This document shows, piece by piece, positions 9,772-18,206 of a DNA stretch of 64,000 nucleotides (positions are counted from its first letter, which is position 1; each line of letters starts with the position of its first letter). This DNA comes from Lichenifustis flavocetrariae (lineage in GTDB: Bacteria > Pseudomonadota > Alphaproteobacteria > Rhizobiales > Beijerinckiaceae), in the NCBI RefSeq assembly GCF_026130545.1, contig NZ_JAMOIM010000025.1, positions 1 to 64,000 of the forward strand. Reading direction: 5' to 3'. Made by a program: the position numbers and the translations under genes. The notes under the pieces are model-generated. The model was not told where the DNA came from and searched no databases. It saw only the letters and a program-made list of their open reading frames with translations.

Positions 9772-10712
9772 GAAAACACGATGCGCGGGAAGTAGGTCGA
9801 GATGATCCAGTTCGGCTGGTCGACGATCTCGCTGATGCGGAGATCGCCGCAGACCGACAGCAGGATATAGGCGTCGACGGGGGCGAGGCCGTGCTCGGCG
9901 GCCAAGAGGTCGATCATCCGCATGACGCTTTCGCGCGCGGCCGTCATCAGATCCGGGCCGAGGCCTGTCGTCGCCTCGTAGCCGGCGCCGTCGAGATGGC
10001 GGGTCACGGGACCCGGCGTCGAGAAGCGCGGGCTTTGCAGATTCGCGCCCTTCACGAGGTCGAGCGTCACCTCGACATCCATCTGGCTTTCGATGGCGGT
10101 GCCGCAGACTTCGCCGTCGCCCTGGGCCGCATGGGTGTCGCCGATCGAGAACAGTGCTCCCTCGACCTCCACGGGCAGGTAGAGCGTGGTCCCCTCGGCA
10201 AGATCGCGGATGTCGAGATTGCCGCCGACGCGGCGCGGCGGCACCACCGAATGAATGCCCGGTTCGGCCGGGGCGAGCCCGATCTCGCCCGCGAAGGGTT
10301 TGAGGGGCACCCGGCCTTTCGGACCATAGACCGCGGGGGCGAGGCTCGACGGGTCATAGCTCCACATATGCAGCGCCGGATCGGGGAACTGGTCGGCCAG
10401 CAAGCCGAAGCCCGGGATATTGGCGGTCCAGCCGAGGCCGGAGGGGATGAACTTGCGGAAGGTGATCTTCAGCGCATCGCCCGGTACGGCGCCTTCGACG
10501 TAGACGGGCCCCGATACCGGATTGACCTTGGAAAAGTCGAGCGTGGTCACGGCTTCCGCAGTCGAGCCGGGGGCGAAATGCCCGGCGCCGGCATCGAGGC
10601 ATTCGAAATGGATCGTCTCGCCCGGCTTGCAGGTCAACGCCGGCACGAAATCACGGCTCCAGCCGAAATTATGGTTCTTGCGATGGATCGTGTGGTTGCA
10701 GGTCAGGCACAT
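9768..10712 (-). CDS. Acetamidase/formamidase family amidohydrolase
   Basis: Cytoplasmic enzyme of the FmdA/AmdA family, hydrolysing short-chain amides such as formamide or acetamide to ammonia and the acid. The 314-residue protein shows the family pattern: N-terminal HNFGWSRDFVPAL, GPVYVEGAVPGDAL, GIHSVVPPRRVGGNLDIRDL and the metal/active-site region IGDTHAAQGDGEVCGTAIE, followed by the C-terminal VDAYILLSVCGDLRISEIVD. GGAG precedes ATG 10712 by six bases. It lies between the binding-protein gene and the transporter ATPase and is part of the AmiC/AmiR-controlled operon, so the operon appears to import and cleave an amide. The exact substrate is unknown. Confidence 0.92.
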   Translation of the reverse strand: MCLTCNHTIHRKNHNFGWSRDFVPALTCKPGETIHFECLDAGAGHFAPGSTAEAVTTLDFSKVNPVSGPVYVEGAVPGDALKITFRKFIPSGLGWTANIPGFGLLADQFPDPALHMWSYDPSSLAPAVYGPKGRVPLKPFAGEIGLAPAEPGIHSVVPPRRVGGNLDIRDLAEGTTLYLPVEVEGALFSIGDTHAAQGDGEVCGTAIESQMDVEVTLDLVKGANLQSPRFSTPGPVTRHLDGAGYEATTGLGPDLMTAARESVMRMIDLLAAEHGLAPVDAYILLSVCGDLRISEIVDQPNWIISTYFPRIVFS

Positions 10713-10731
10713 GGGGGTCTCCGAAACGTGT

Positions 10732-10871
10732 CCCTTCTCCCGCTCGGGCGGGAGAAGGTGTCGCGGCGAAGCCGTGACGGATGAGGGGAATCACGGTGCC
10801 GAATGAGGTTCGGGGTCCCTCATCCGACCTCGCTTCGCGAGGCCACCTTCTCCCGCAAAGCGGGAGAAGGG
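10732..10871. repeat. Large palindromic intergenic repeat (CTTCTCCCGC type)
   Basis: The unit is an inverted repeat of inverted repeats: CCCTTCTCCCGC and GCGGGAGAAGG at the left, then GATGAGGG, then the mirrored CCCTCATCC, and CCTTCTCCCGC with GCGGGAGAAGGG at the right. It can fold into one long stem in the operon mRNA between the binding-protein and acetamidase genes. A second copy with the same layout lies at 59591-59719 and a worn one near 6654. Such units in Rhizobiales are dispersed, non-coding and may modulate mRNA stability within operons. Confidence 0.85.
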
Positions 10872-10880
10872 AAGCAGCCG

Positions 10881-12503
10881 TCATTGCTTGGCGTAGATGG
10901 CCTCATAGTCGATCACCCGCGTCGGATCGATATAGATCTCGTCGGGCCCGCCCATACGCTTCGACTTCGCGACCACGCGGCGCTCGTTGAAGACCGGCAC
11001 CCAAGGGGCGGCCTGGGTCTGAATATCGGTGAAGATCTGCGCCCAGACCTTCAGGCGCTCGTCCTTCTGGTCCGGCTTCGACATGGCGTCGGCCTTGGTG
11101 CCACGCTCCTCGAAGCCCTTGTCGCAATACCAGGACCAGTTCCAGCCTCCCGTCACGGCGCCGCCGCAGCCCAGGATCGGCCCATAGAAGTCGGACGGGT
11201 CCGGAAAATCCGCGATCCAGCCCATGCCGCCCGACCAGGTGAGCTCCGACTGGTCCTTGTTGCCGCCGGCCGCGATGACCTCCGGCTGCGCCAATGCCTT
11301 GATCTCGGCCTTGATGCCGACAGCCGCGAGATCCTGCTGGATCGCCTGTGCGATGCGCGGGTTGGGGTCGGTGTTCATCGCATAGAGGGTCGTTGTGAAA
11401 CCGTCCTTCAGGCCGGCCTCAGTGAGCAACTGCTTGGCCTTGGCGACATCGTAAGCATAGCCCTGATAGGCCTTGTCGTAGCCGGGCATGAGTGGCGGCA
11501 GCACCTGGCTGGCCGGGGTCGCGCGACCATTGATGAGGCGGACGATGCGGTCCTTGTTGACCGCCATGTTGAGGGCCTGGCGCACCCGCACGTCGTCGAA
11601 CGGCTTCTTGGTCGTGTTGATCGTGATGTAGCTCGTCTCGAACTGCGCCCGGTCGACGATCATGTCCTTGGCGTCGGCCGAGTTCTTCATCTCCAGATAT
11701 TTGGCGGGCGGGATGCCGTCGCCCGCGATGTCCACCTCACCCTTCTGCAGCCGCAGAATGGCGACGAGCGGCTCCTGGCCGATCTCGACCCGGAACCCGT
11801 CGAGGTTCGGCCGATCGCGGAAGTAATCCTTGTTGCGCTCGAAGACGAGACGCTGGCCCGGCACCCATTCGGTCAGCTTGAAGGCGCCCGAGCCCACCGG
11901 CTTCTTGCCGAAATCGGCGCCTTCGGCCTCCACCACCTCCTTGGGCACGGCCGACGAGAAGTTGAGCGCCAACACGTTGAGGAAGGTGGCGTCGGGCTGG
12001 GAGAGGGTGAATTTGACCGTGGTGTCGTCCGGCGTCTCGATGCCCGAGATCGTCGTGGCGGAGCCGTCCGCCAGTTTGTCCTGGCCGACGATCGAATGAT
12101 AGAAACCGCCGCCCGGCCCTTGCGTCTTCGGGTTGACGGCGCGCTCGATCGAAAATTTGACGTCGGCCGCCACGACCTTTCGGCCATTGGTGAATTTCGC
12201 GTTGGGGTCGAGCTTGAACGTGTAGACGAGCCCGTCCGGTGAGATGGTCCAGGACTTGGCCAGCGAGGGCACGATGTCGGTCGTGCCGAACGTGTAGTCG
12301 ACGAGCCGCGAGAAGAGCCCGTTGATCATCGACCAGTTCTGCCAATCGTAGCCGATGGCGGGGTCGAGCGTTGCCATATCGTCCTTGTAGGTGACCACGA
12401 TCGTGCCGCCCTGCACGGGCGTGTCGGCATGCGCCGGGAGTCCTGCAAGACTGCTCGCGATCGCGAGCGCCGCCGTGGTGGCCTTCAACCATCTCTTGGT
12501 CAT
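10881..12503 (-). CDS. ABC transporter substrate-binding protein, family 5
   Basis: Periplasmic binding protein of the dipeptide/oligopeptide class (540 residues), delivering the ligand to the two permeases encoded just upstream. A signal peptide is visible (MTKRWLKATTAALAIASSLA, cleavage after AHA). Family 5 signatures include PAIGYDWQNWSMINGLFSRL near the N-terminus and the FDDVRVRQALNMAVNKDRI block in the middle. The start is ATG 12503, because AAGGAG lies eight bases before it. Its place in an amide operon suggests an amide, amino-amide or short peptide ligand; this is inference. Confidence 0.93.
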   Translation of the reverse strand: MTKRWLKATTAALAIASSLAGLPAHADTPVQGGTIVVTYKDDMATLDPAIGYDWQNWSMINGLFSRLVDYTFGTTDIVPSLAKSWTISPDGLVYTFKLDPNAKFTNGRKVVAADVKFSIERAVNPKTQGPGGGFYHSIVGQDKLADGSATTISGIETPDDTTVKFTLSQPDATFLNVLALNFSSAVPKEVVEAEGADFGKKPVGSGAFKLTEWVPGQRLVFERNKDYFRDRPNLDGFRVEIGQEPLVAILRLQKGEVDIAGDGIPPAKYLEMKNSADAKDMIVDRAQFETSYITINTTKKPFDDVRVRQALNMAVNKDRIVRLINGRATPASQVLPPLMPGYDKAYQGYAYDVAKAKQLLTEAGLKDGFTTTLYAMNTDPNPRIAQAIQQDLAAVGIKAEIKALAQPEVIAAGGNKDQSELTWSGGMGWIADFPDPSDFYGPILGCGGAVTGGWNWSWYCDKGFEERGTKADAMSKPDQKDERLKVWAQIFTDIQTQAAPWVPVFNERRVVAKSKRMGGPDEIYIDPTRVIDYEAIYAKQ

Positions 12504-12525
12504 CAACACACTCCTTAGGGTGACT

Positions 12526-13446
12526 TCATCGGCCGCGGATGCGCGGGTCGAGGACGGGGGCGACGGCATCGGCCAAAAGATTGCCGAGCACGATGGCGAG
12601 CGAGGACACGAGGGTCACGCCCATGATGATGGGAACATCGACCTGCTGGATGGCCTGCCAGGCGAGCTGGCCGATGCCGGGCCAGCCATAGACGGCCTCG
12701 ACCACCACGACGCCGCCCATGAATTGACCGATGTCAATGCCGATCATGGCGACGATCGGCAACAGGGCGTTTGGCAACGCGTGACGCAGGATCACGCGGC
12801 GCCAGCTCAGGCCCTTGGCGCGCGCCGTGCGGACGTAGTCCTGGTTCAGCACGTCGATCATGGCGGAGCGGACCATGCGGGCATACCATCCGGCCCCGAG
12901 CAGGCCGAGCGTCAGGGCCGGCAGCACCACATGGGCGGGCGTGCCGTAGCCGCTCATCGGGAACCAGCCGAGCTCCGCCGCGAAGACGTAGAGCAGCAGG
13001 AGAGCGATCACGAATTGCGGCGACGAGACGCCCACGAAGGCAAGCGTCATGACGGCCCGGTCGGCGAAGCCGTTCCGTTTCACGGCGGCCAGGATGCCGA
13101 AAACGAGCCCGAGCGCCACTTCGACCAGGATCCCGGTGAGCATCAGCACGAGGGTCGCAGGGATCCGGGCCACGATCAGCGTCGCGACCTCGCTGCGCTG
13201 GATGTAGGAGCGGCCGAGATCGCCCCGCAGCAACCCGCTGAGGTAGCGCCAGAACTGCAACGGCAACGGCAGGTCGAGGCCGAGTTGGTGGCGCACATTG
13301 GCGATCATCTGCGCATTGGCGCTGCGCCCCGCGATGAGCGCGGCCGGATCCGCGGGCAGGTAATGCAGCAGCAGGAAGGTGACGAGCGCCACGCCGAGCA
13401 GGATGAGTGCGGCCTGGACGATCCGCTGCGCGAAGAGCGACGCCAT
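12526..13446 (-). CDS. Peptide-type ABC permease (DppB-like)
   Basis: Inner-membrane permease of the oligopeptide ABC family, 306 residues with six predicted helices. The N-terminal helix is QAALILLGVALVTFLLLHYL, and the cytoplasmic EAA loop is DYVRTARAKGLSWRRV, followed by the DppB-type ending (ADAVAPVLDPRIR). The start is ATG 13446, overlapping the stop of the second permease as TGATG. A longer in-frame opening exists upstream but lies antisense-free inside the preceding permease gene in another frame and is not coding. Confidence 0.93.
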   Translation of the reverse strand: MASLFAQRIVQAALILLGVALVTFLLLHYLPADPAALIAGRSANAQMIANVRHQLGLDLPLPLQFWRYLSGLLRGDLGRSYIQRSEVATLIVARIPATLVLMLTGILVEVALGLVFGILAAVKRNGFADRAVMTLAFVGVSSPQFVIALLLLYVFAAELGWFPMSGYGTPAHVVLPALTLGLLGAGWYARMVRSAMIDVLNQDYVRTARAKGLSWRRVILRHALPNALLPIVAMIGIDIGQFMGGVVVVEAVYGWPGIGQLAWQAIQQVDVPIIMGVTLVSSLAIVLGNLLADAVAPVLDPRIRGR

Positions 13447-14297
13447 CAGCCGCGCCCCCGTTGGGTCGGGTCGAGCAGGTCGCGCAACGTGTCGCCGACG
13501 AGATTGAAGGAGAGCGCGGTGGCCAGGATGACGGCGCCCGGAATGAAGACGAGCCAGGGCGCCGCCTGGAAATAGCTCTGGCTCTCGAAGATGATGTTGC
13601 CCCATGAGGGCTGCGGCGGCTGCACGCCGACGCCAAGGAAGCTCAGTGTCGCCTCCAGCAACACGGTCGTGGCGATGCCGAGCGTACCGTACACGATGGC
13701 GGTCGGCATCAGATGCGGCGCGATATGACGGAACAGGATGCGCCCGTGACCCGCGCCGAGCGAGCGCTCGGCCAGGATGAAGTCGCGTTCGGCCAGGCCG
13801 CGCGTCTCCGTATAGACCACGCGGGCCACCTGCACCCAGTTCACGAGCGCGATGACCATCGCGACGATCCACAGGCTCGGATGCAGCAGGGCCGCGAGCA
13901 CGATCGCCAGCAACAGCGCCGGAAACGCCATCATCAGATCGGTGAAGCGCATCAGCGCGCCACCGAACATCCCGCCGCTGTAGCCCGCGACGGTGCCCAC
14001 CAGCATGCCGATCACCACCGCGACTCCATTGGCCACGAGGCCAATGACGAGCGAAGTGCGGGCGCCGAACAGCAGGCGGGACAGGAGATCGCGCCCGAGC
14101 GTGTCGGTGCCGAGCCAGTATTTGGCCCCCGGCGCCAGCGGCGCGCCTTCGAGCGAGAGCCCGTCGAAGGGCTGATCGTCGGGCGCGAAAGGGGCGAGCC
14201 ACGGCGCCCCGAGCGCCGACAGGACCACGACGAGAATCAGCAGCAAGGCCAGCAGTGTCGACGGACGCCGTGTCATCTCGGCGAAAACGCGCCTCAT
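13446..14297 (-). CDS. Peptide-type ABC permease (DppC-like)
   Basis: Second inner-membrane permease of the amide/peptide transporter, 283 residues. It has the DppC layout: a first helix (STLLALLLILVVVLSALG), a periplasmic stretch with GTDTLGRDLLSRLLFGART, and the EAA-type loop RDFILAERSLGAGHGRILFR. It overlaps amiR by four bases upstream (ATGA) and the DppB-like gene downstream (TGATG), so the five genes amiC to the binding protein form one transcription unit. Confidence 0.93.
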   Translation of the reverse strand: MRRVFAEMTRRPSTLLALLLILVVVLSALGAPWLAPFAPDDQPFDGLSLEGAPLAPGAKYWLGTDTLGRDLLSRLLFGARTSLVIGLVANGVAVVIGMLVGTVAGYSGGMFGGALMRFTDLMMAFPALLLAIVLAALLHPSLWIVAMVIALVNWVQVARVVYTETRGLAERDFILAERSLGAGHGRILFRHIAPHLMPTAIVYGTLGIATTVLLEATLSFLGVGVQPPQPSWGNIIFESQSYFQAAPWLVFIPGAVILATALSFNLVGDTLRDLLDPTQRGRG

Positions 14298-14869
14298 CCG
14301 GCCTTCATCCGTTCGCCCGACAGAAGAGCCGCGGCCATCTGTTCGAGGGTCAGCCGGCGCCGCATCGCCTCGCGGCGCAGCGCCCGATGGGCTTCCTCCT
14401 CGCTGCAGCGGCGCTCGACCATCACCTGCTGCACCGCTCCGAGCACCAGGGGCCGCAGCCGGATGCGCTCGTGGAGGTCGGCCATCCGCTGCGCATTGGC
14501 CAAGCCCTCCGCGTGACGCCGCTCGGCCATCACGAGCGCCGGATAGATGGCGGAGGACGCGATCGGCTTGGCGATGAGCGCATCGGCACCCTGGTCGAGC
14601 GCCCAGGCGATCCGGCCGGGCGCCTCAGAACCGAGCAGCGCGATGAGGGGCACGGGTTTCAGGTCGGGCGTCCAGGGCAGCAGCCCGCTCCAGCCATCGT
14701 CGGCATCGACCAGGACGAGGTCGGGCAGATCGGCGGCGTCGAGCGGCGCCCAGCGCTCCTCGACCCGCAGTCCCAGAAGACCGAGCTGCCGCGCCAGACG
14801 CTCCGTCGTCTCGCCCGGGCGGTGCAGGATAACCGCTCGAAAGCCCTTGAAATGGGGGGTCGGGCTCAT
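14294..14869 (-). CDS. amiR: ANTAR-domain antiterminator, AmiR-like
   Basis: RNA-binding antiterminator of the AmiR/NasT type (191 residues). The N-terminal part is a receiver-like domain without the phospho-acceptor pattern of true response regulators; a helical linker precedes a C-terminal ANTAR domain, seen as the three-helix pattern ending in EEEAHRALRREAMRRRLTLE. In the Pseudomonas amidase system AmiC binds and silences AmiR until an amide is present, then AmiR disrupts a leader terminator. The start is ATG 14869 (MSPTPHFKGF), overlapping the amiC stop as ATGA; longer starts would lie inside amiC. The matching leader terminator is visible at 16035-16079. Confidence 0.87.
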   Translation of the reverse strand: MSPTPHFKGFRAVILHRPGETTERLARQLGLLGLRVEERWAPLDAADLPDLVLVDADDGWSGLLPWTPDLKPVPLIALLGSEAPGRIAWALDQGADALIAKPIASSAIYPALVMAERRHAEGLANAQRMADLHERIRLRPLVLGAVQQVMVERRCSEEEAHRALRREAMRRRLTLEQMAAALLSGERMKAG

Positions 14870-16023
14870 GACACGATCCTCAGCTGCGGCTTCAAGGCGT
14901 GGGATGAGGACAGGAGCGGCCGCCGCGCCACGAGATAAGGATCGGCCGCGATACAAGGTTGCGACCGGAGCACCTCGAACCCGTCGCCCGCGATGCGCCC
15001 CAGGTGAAACGGCAGGCCGGTATGGTTGGTCGCGTCATCGATGCGCAACGGGCCAAGCGCACTCGGCATGGTGTGGTCCGTCAGGGCGGCACGGACGTGG
15101 GCGGGATCGTCGCTGCCGCAGCGCACCGCCGCCTCGACGCAGAGCCGCACGGTCGCGTAGCTCGTCGCGAAATAGCTCGACACGCGCCGCTCCGTGCCGA
15201 AGCGCGCCGCCACGCGCGCCTTCAAGGCGCGGTTTTCGGGCGTGTCGAGACTGTCGAAATAGGCCGCCGTGGCAAGCTGGCCGTCCGCCACCCCGAGGCC
15301 GATGTCCGGCAGTTCGCATTCGGTCAGGTCGCAGCTGACCACGGGGCAGCGCTCGGGGGTGAAGCGCGGGTCACGTCGACCGAGGTCGCGCATCGCCCGC
15401 AGGAAGGCATGGTTCGAAGGGCCCAGCATATTGCTGAGGACGAAGTCGGGTCGCCGCGCTTCGACCTCGGCGACGAGCCGACCGATGTCGGTGTCGCCGA
15501 TCGGCAGGCAGCGCTCGCCCACGATCTCACCGCCCGCTTCGGTCACGATCTCGCGGGCGAGGCGGTTCATCTCCCAGCCCCAGACGTAATTGGCCCCGGC
15601 CAGATAGACGCGGCGCCCTTGGGTCGGCAGCAGATGCGCGAAGAGCGGGATCAGGTGCTGGTTCGGGCAGGCGCCCGTGTAGATGACGTTGCCGTTGGCC
15701 TCGAATCCCTCGTAGGGGCAGACGTACCAGAGCTGGCCGTCATGCTTTTCCATCACCGGGATGACGTCCTTGCGAGCCTGCGACGTGACCGTGCCTATGA
15801 TGTGGCGGCAGCCATCCTCCGCCACCATCCGGCGCGCGAGATCGATGTAGCGGGCACCCGACCCGGCGGGATCGCCGAATATCGGCGCAATCGCAAAGTC
15901 ACGGCCGATCTCGGCCTGAAGCTCGGCGATAGCCAGCGCGGCCCCGTCGCGGCAATCGCTGCCGATGGCGGCATAATCGCCCGAGGTCGAGAAGAGAACA
16001 CCGAGACGAAACACGTCCATCAT
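14866..16023 (-). CDS. amiC: AmiC-like amide sensor (periplasmic-binding-protein fold, cytoplasmic)
   Basis: Ligand-sensing negative regulator of the AmiC/UrtA class, 385 residues. It has the type I binding-protein fold (FRLGVLFSTSGDYAAIG at the N-terminus, IIGTVTSQARKDVIPVMEKH, YVCPYEGFEANGNVIYTGA, YVWGWEMNRLAREI) but no signal peptide, so it should stay in the cytoplasm as AmiC does. Two ATG codons lie in tandem at 16023 and 16020. The first gene of the amide operon, it overlaps amiR by four bases. Its ligand is presumably the amide taken up or hydrolysed by the operon. Confidence 0.9.
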   Translation of the reverse strand: MMDVFRLGVLFSTSGDYAAIGSDCRDGAALAIAELQAEIGRDFAIAPIFGDPAGSGARYIDLARRMVAEDGCRHIIGTVTSQARKDVIPVMEKHDGQLWYVCPYEGFEANGNVIYTGACPNQHLIPLFAHLLPTQGRRVYLAGANYVWGWEMNRLAREIVTEAGGEIVGERCLPIGDTDIGRLVAEVEARRPDFVLSNMLGPSNHAFLRAMRDLGRRDPRFTPERCPVVSCDLTECELPDIGLGVADGQLATAAYFDSLDTPENRALKARVAARFGTERRVSSYFATSYATVRLCVEAAVRCGSDDPAHVRAALTDHTMPSALGPLRIDDATNHTGLPFHLGRIAGDGFEVLRSQPCIAADPYLVARRPLLSSSHALKPQLRIVS

Positions 16024-16160
16024 GCGCCCAACACAAAAAACCCCACGACGCCGGCCTCGAACGAGACCGCATCATGGGGCGCGATTGCCCGTGACCCGAA
16101 GGTCGCAAAAAGAAAAAGCCGCACGACGGCGATGGCCGCAGCATCGCAGCCCTGACGCGC
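16024..16160 (-). promoter_or_regulatory. Amide-operon leader with hairpins and T-tracts
   Basis: The untranslated leader of amiC, read leftward. In order it has a 6-bp hairpin (GCGATG/CATCGC, 16129-16147), a weak stem followed by TTTTTCTTTTT (T-tract 16107-16117), a GACC-TTCG-GGTC mini-hairpin (16093-16104) and then the strong terminator at 16035-16079. This is the layout expected for ANTAR-type antitermination. I could not identify the exact two-hexaloop ANTAR target, nor a clear -35/-10 pair. Nothing else is apparent between 16160 and 16351. Confidence 0.6.
16035..16079 (-). terminator. Intrinsic terminator in the amide-operon leader
   Basis: On the minus strand the stem is CCCCA-TGATGC-GGTCTC, the loop GTTC, and the return arm GAGGCC-(G)-GCGTCG-TGGGG, 17 pairs with one bulged G and some G-U pairs, followed directly by TTTTTTG. 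It ends only 12 bases before the amiC start. A perfect terminator here would switch the whole operon off unless an antiterminator acts, and AmiR is encoded two genes down. Confidence 0.85.
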
Positions 16161-16351
16161 GAGTCAACGGCCATTGAACGGCCGGCGGCGCGACGGTCGC
16201 TGAAGAAACGTGCATTCTGCCTTTGTGATCATCACATGGATCGCGTGGCAGGCGCGATGGTGCTGTTTGCCGGCTCTCGGCTCGGTCGTCCCGGTCTCAT
16301 TCTGCATTTGCCAAGCTCGCCGACGAGAGCAAACTGCGACCACGAAGGTCC

Positions 16352-17446
16352 ATGGAGCATCAGACACATCCGATGAACCGTTTCTGGAGCCGGCTCGTGC
16401 ACGAGTTGCATCCTTACGTGCCGGGCGAGCAGCCTCATGTCGCGGATCTGGTGAAGCTCAACACCAACGAGAGTCCGTTCGGACCCTCTCGGCGCGTTCT
16501 GGAGGCGATCCGAGACGCCACCGCCGAGACGCTGCGCCTCTATCCGGACCCGAATGCCACCGCCTTGCGACAGTCGCTCGCCGCCTATCACGGCGTGCGG
16601 CCCGATCAGGTTTTCGTCGGCAACGGCTCGGACGAGGTCTTGGCACACGCGTTCGTGGCTCTGCTGAAGCAGGACGAACCTCTGCTGTTTCCCGATATCA
16701 CCTACGGGTTCTATCCCGCCTACTGCCGCCTGTTCGGGATCCACGCCGACACGGTGCCACTCGACGCGTCCTTGCGGATCCGGATCGTCGATTATTCGCG
16801 CCCCTGCGGCGCCATCATCCTCCCGAACCCGAATGCTCCCACGGGCATCGCGCTGAGCCGGGCAGAGATCGCGGCCCTGCTGGACGCGCATCCCGATCAG
16901 CCGGTGGTGGTGGATGAGGCCTATGTCGATTTCGGCGCCGAGACCGCGATCCCCTTGATCCCCGCCTATCCAAACCTGCTTGTCGTCCGGACCATGTCGA
17001 AGTCGCGCGCGTTGGCCGGCCTGCGTGTCGGTTACGCGATCGGCAACCCCGGGCTGATCGAGGCGCTGATCCGGGTCAAGGACAGTTTCAACTCATACCC
17101 GCTCGACCGACTCGCCCAGGCGGGTGCGATCGCGTCGCTGGAGGATGAGGAGCACTTCCAGCGCCAGCTTTCCATGGTGATCGACGAACGTGATCGGATG
17201 ACCGAGATGCTCACACGGCTCGGGTTCGAGGTGCTGCCTTCGGCCGCGAACTTCGTCTTCACCCGCCACCCCGCCTGTGGCGGTGCCGCGTTGGCGGCGG
17301 GCCTGCGCGAGCGGCGGGTGCTGGTACGGCATTTCGGCAAGCCCCGGATCGCCGACTATCTTCGGATCACGGTCGGCAAGCGCAGCGACACGGACGCGCT
17401 GCTCACCGCCCTCAAAGCCGAACTGGAACGTGCCTCATCGAGCTGA
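16352..17446 (+). CDS. Histidinol-phosphate aminotransferase-like PLP enzyme
   Basis: Fold type I aminotransferase of the HisC family, 364 residues. It would transfer an amino group between histidinol-phosphate (or an aromatic amino acid) and glutamate/2-oxoglutarate. Visible motifs are YVPGEQPHVADLVKLNTNES, VGNGSDEVLAHAF for the phosphate cup, PNPNAPTG, VVVDEAYVDFG, and the PLP lysine region RTMSKSRALAGLRVGY. Family members often begin at the Met of MNRFWS (16373), but AAGG lies nearer ATG 16352. No other histidine genes are nearby, so an aromatic or biosynthetic side role is possible. Confidence 0.88.
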   Translation: MEHQTHPMNRFWSRLVHELHPYVPGEQPHVADLVKLNTNESPFGPSRRVLEAIRDATAETLRLYPDPNATALRQSLAAYHGVRPDQVFVGNGSDEVLAHAFVALLKQDEPLLFPDITYGFYPAYCRLFGIHADTVPLDASLRIRIVDYSRPCGAIILPNPNAPTGIALSRAEIAALLDAHPDQPVVVDEAYVDFGAETAIPLIPAYPNLLVVRTMSKSRALAGLRVGYAIGNPGLIEALIRVKDSFNSYPLDRLAQAGAIASLEDEEHFQRQLSMVIDERDRMTEMLTRLGFEVLPSAANFVFTRHPACGGAALAAGLRERRVLVRHFGKPRIADYLRITVGKRSDTDALLTALKAELERASSS

Positions 17447-17518
17447 TTTCGGACGACATCTACGCGGCCGAAGCGGCGACTTCATCGCCTCGATGCGCCG
17501 CCACCGTGCGGCGGCGCT

Positions 17519-17776
17519 TCAAATCACGAAATGATGGGCTCCGAGCACGGGCGCATCGGGGATGCCCATCTGATGCCCGATCTCGCGGACGACATTCGCC
17601 CAGAACCCCGGCGAGGCGGTCTGCAGGAGGCCGGCATCCTCGCGCATCGACAGATTCCGCGCGACGTCGTAGGCCGTGTCGCCCCAGATGCCGAGGAGTC
17701 GATCGGCTTCGCCGCGAGGGCTGTGCGCCGGGAGCTTTCGTCCGAACCCTCCGGAAATGATCGTCATGATACCCAT
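17519..17776 (-). CDS. Small hypothetical protein, 85 residues
   Basis: I do not recognise the family. A clear AAGGAG lies ten bases before ATG 17776, which supports translation. The protein is soluble, without signal peptide or helix for membrane insertion, and has a mixed composition (ISGGFGRKLPAHSPRGEADR, then DTAYDVARNLSMREDAGLL). It is convergent with the aminotransferase gene, whose stop is 72 bases away, and appears to be a stand-alone gene. Confidence 0.6.
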   Translation of the reverse strand: MGIMTIISGGFGRKLPAHSPRGEADRLLGIWGDTAYDVARNLSMREDAGLLQTASPGFWANVVREIGHQMGIPDAPVLGAHHFVI

Positions 17777-17920
17777 CGTGGTCGATCTCCTTGCGATCGT
17801 GCGATGATGGGCGCGGCTCGTCTCCGCAGTATGTCGCGAAGATTGCGATTTGTTGCTGATTTAAGGAGAGTCTGAGGCCCCTTGTCTTTCAGGGGCGTGA
17901 GATTGGCTGCCCCCGCTGCC

Positions 17921-18160
17921 TCAGGATCTCCGGTGGGCGATCAGCCATATCCAGACGCCGAGGCTTACCAGCAGGCCGGCCCAGGTCACGAGCATGAGCC
18001 AGCCAAAGACTGCTCCAGTATAAAGAGCGTCACCGATGTCGATCCCGGCCACGCGACACGGGTGAACGCTGCCTTCGTCCAAGGCGCAGCCGAGGCTTGT
18101 GGCGAGCGTAACGGCCAGGGTCAGGCTGACGATCGGCGCCACGCTCACGAGTGTCAGCAT
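17921..18160 (-). CDS. Small two-helix membrane protein, start uncertain
   Basis: A 79-residue frame with two predicted membrane helices, VSVAPIVSLTLAVTLATSLG and FGWLMLVTWAGLLVSLGVWI, separated by a loop with two cysteines. ATG 18160 has no ribosome binding site. The frame stays open upstream for 20 codons, reading as a typical positive-inside N-terminus (DERPIARRRVGLAALS), and would begin next to the upstream gene's stop, but no ATG, GTG or TTG is present there. The start may therefore be unconventional or mutated. Function unknown. Confidence 0.5.
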   Translation of the reverse strand: MLTLVSVAPIVSLTLAVTLATSLGCALDEGSVHPCRVAGIDIGDALYTGAVFGWLMLVTWAGLLVSLGVWIWLIAHRRS

Positions 18161-18206
18161 CGACAGCGCGGCGAGCCCGACCCGGCGCCGGGCGATCGGC
18201 CTCTCA

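Noticed and set aside
12526-14202. A 558-residue reading of the DppB-like permease
   Set aside because: The first 250 codons are a shadow of the DppC-like gene; TGATG at 13446 marks the real start.
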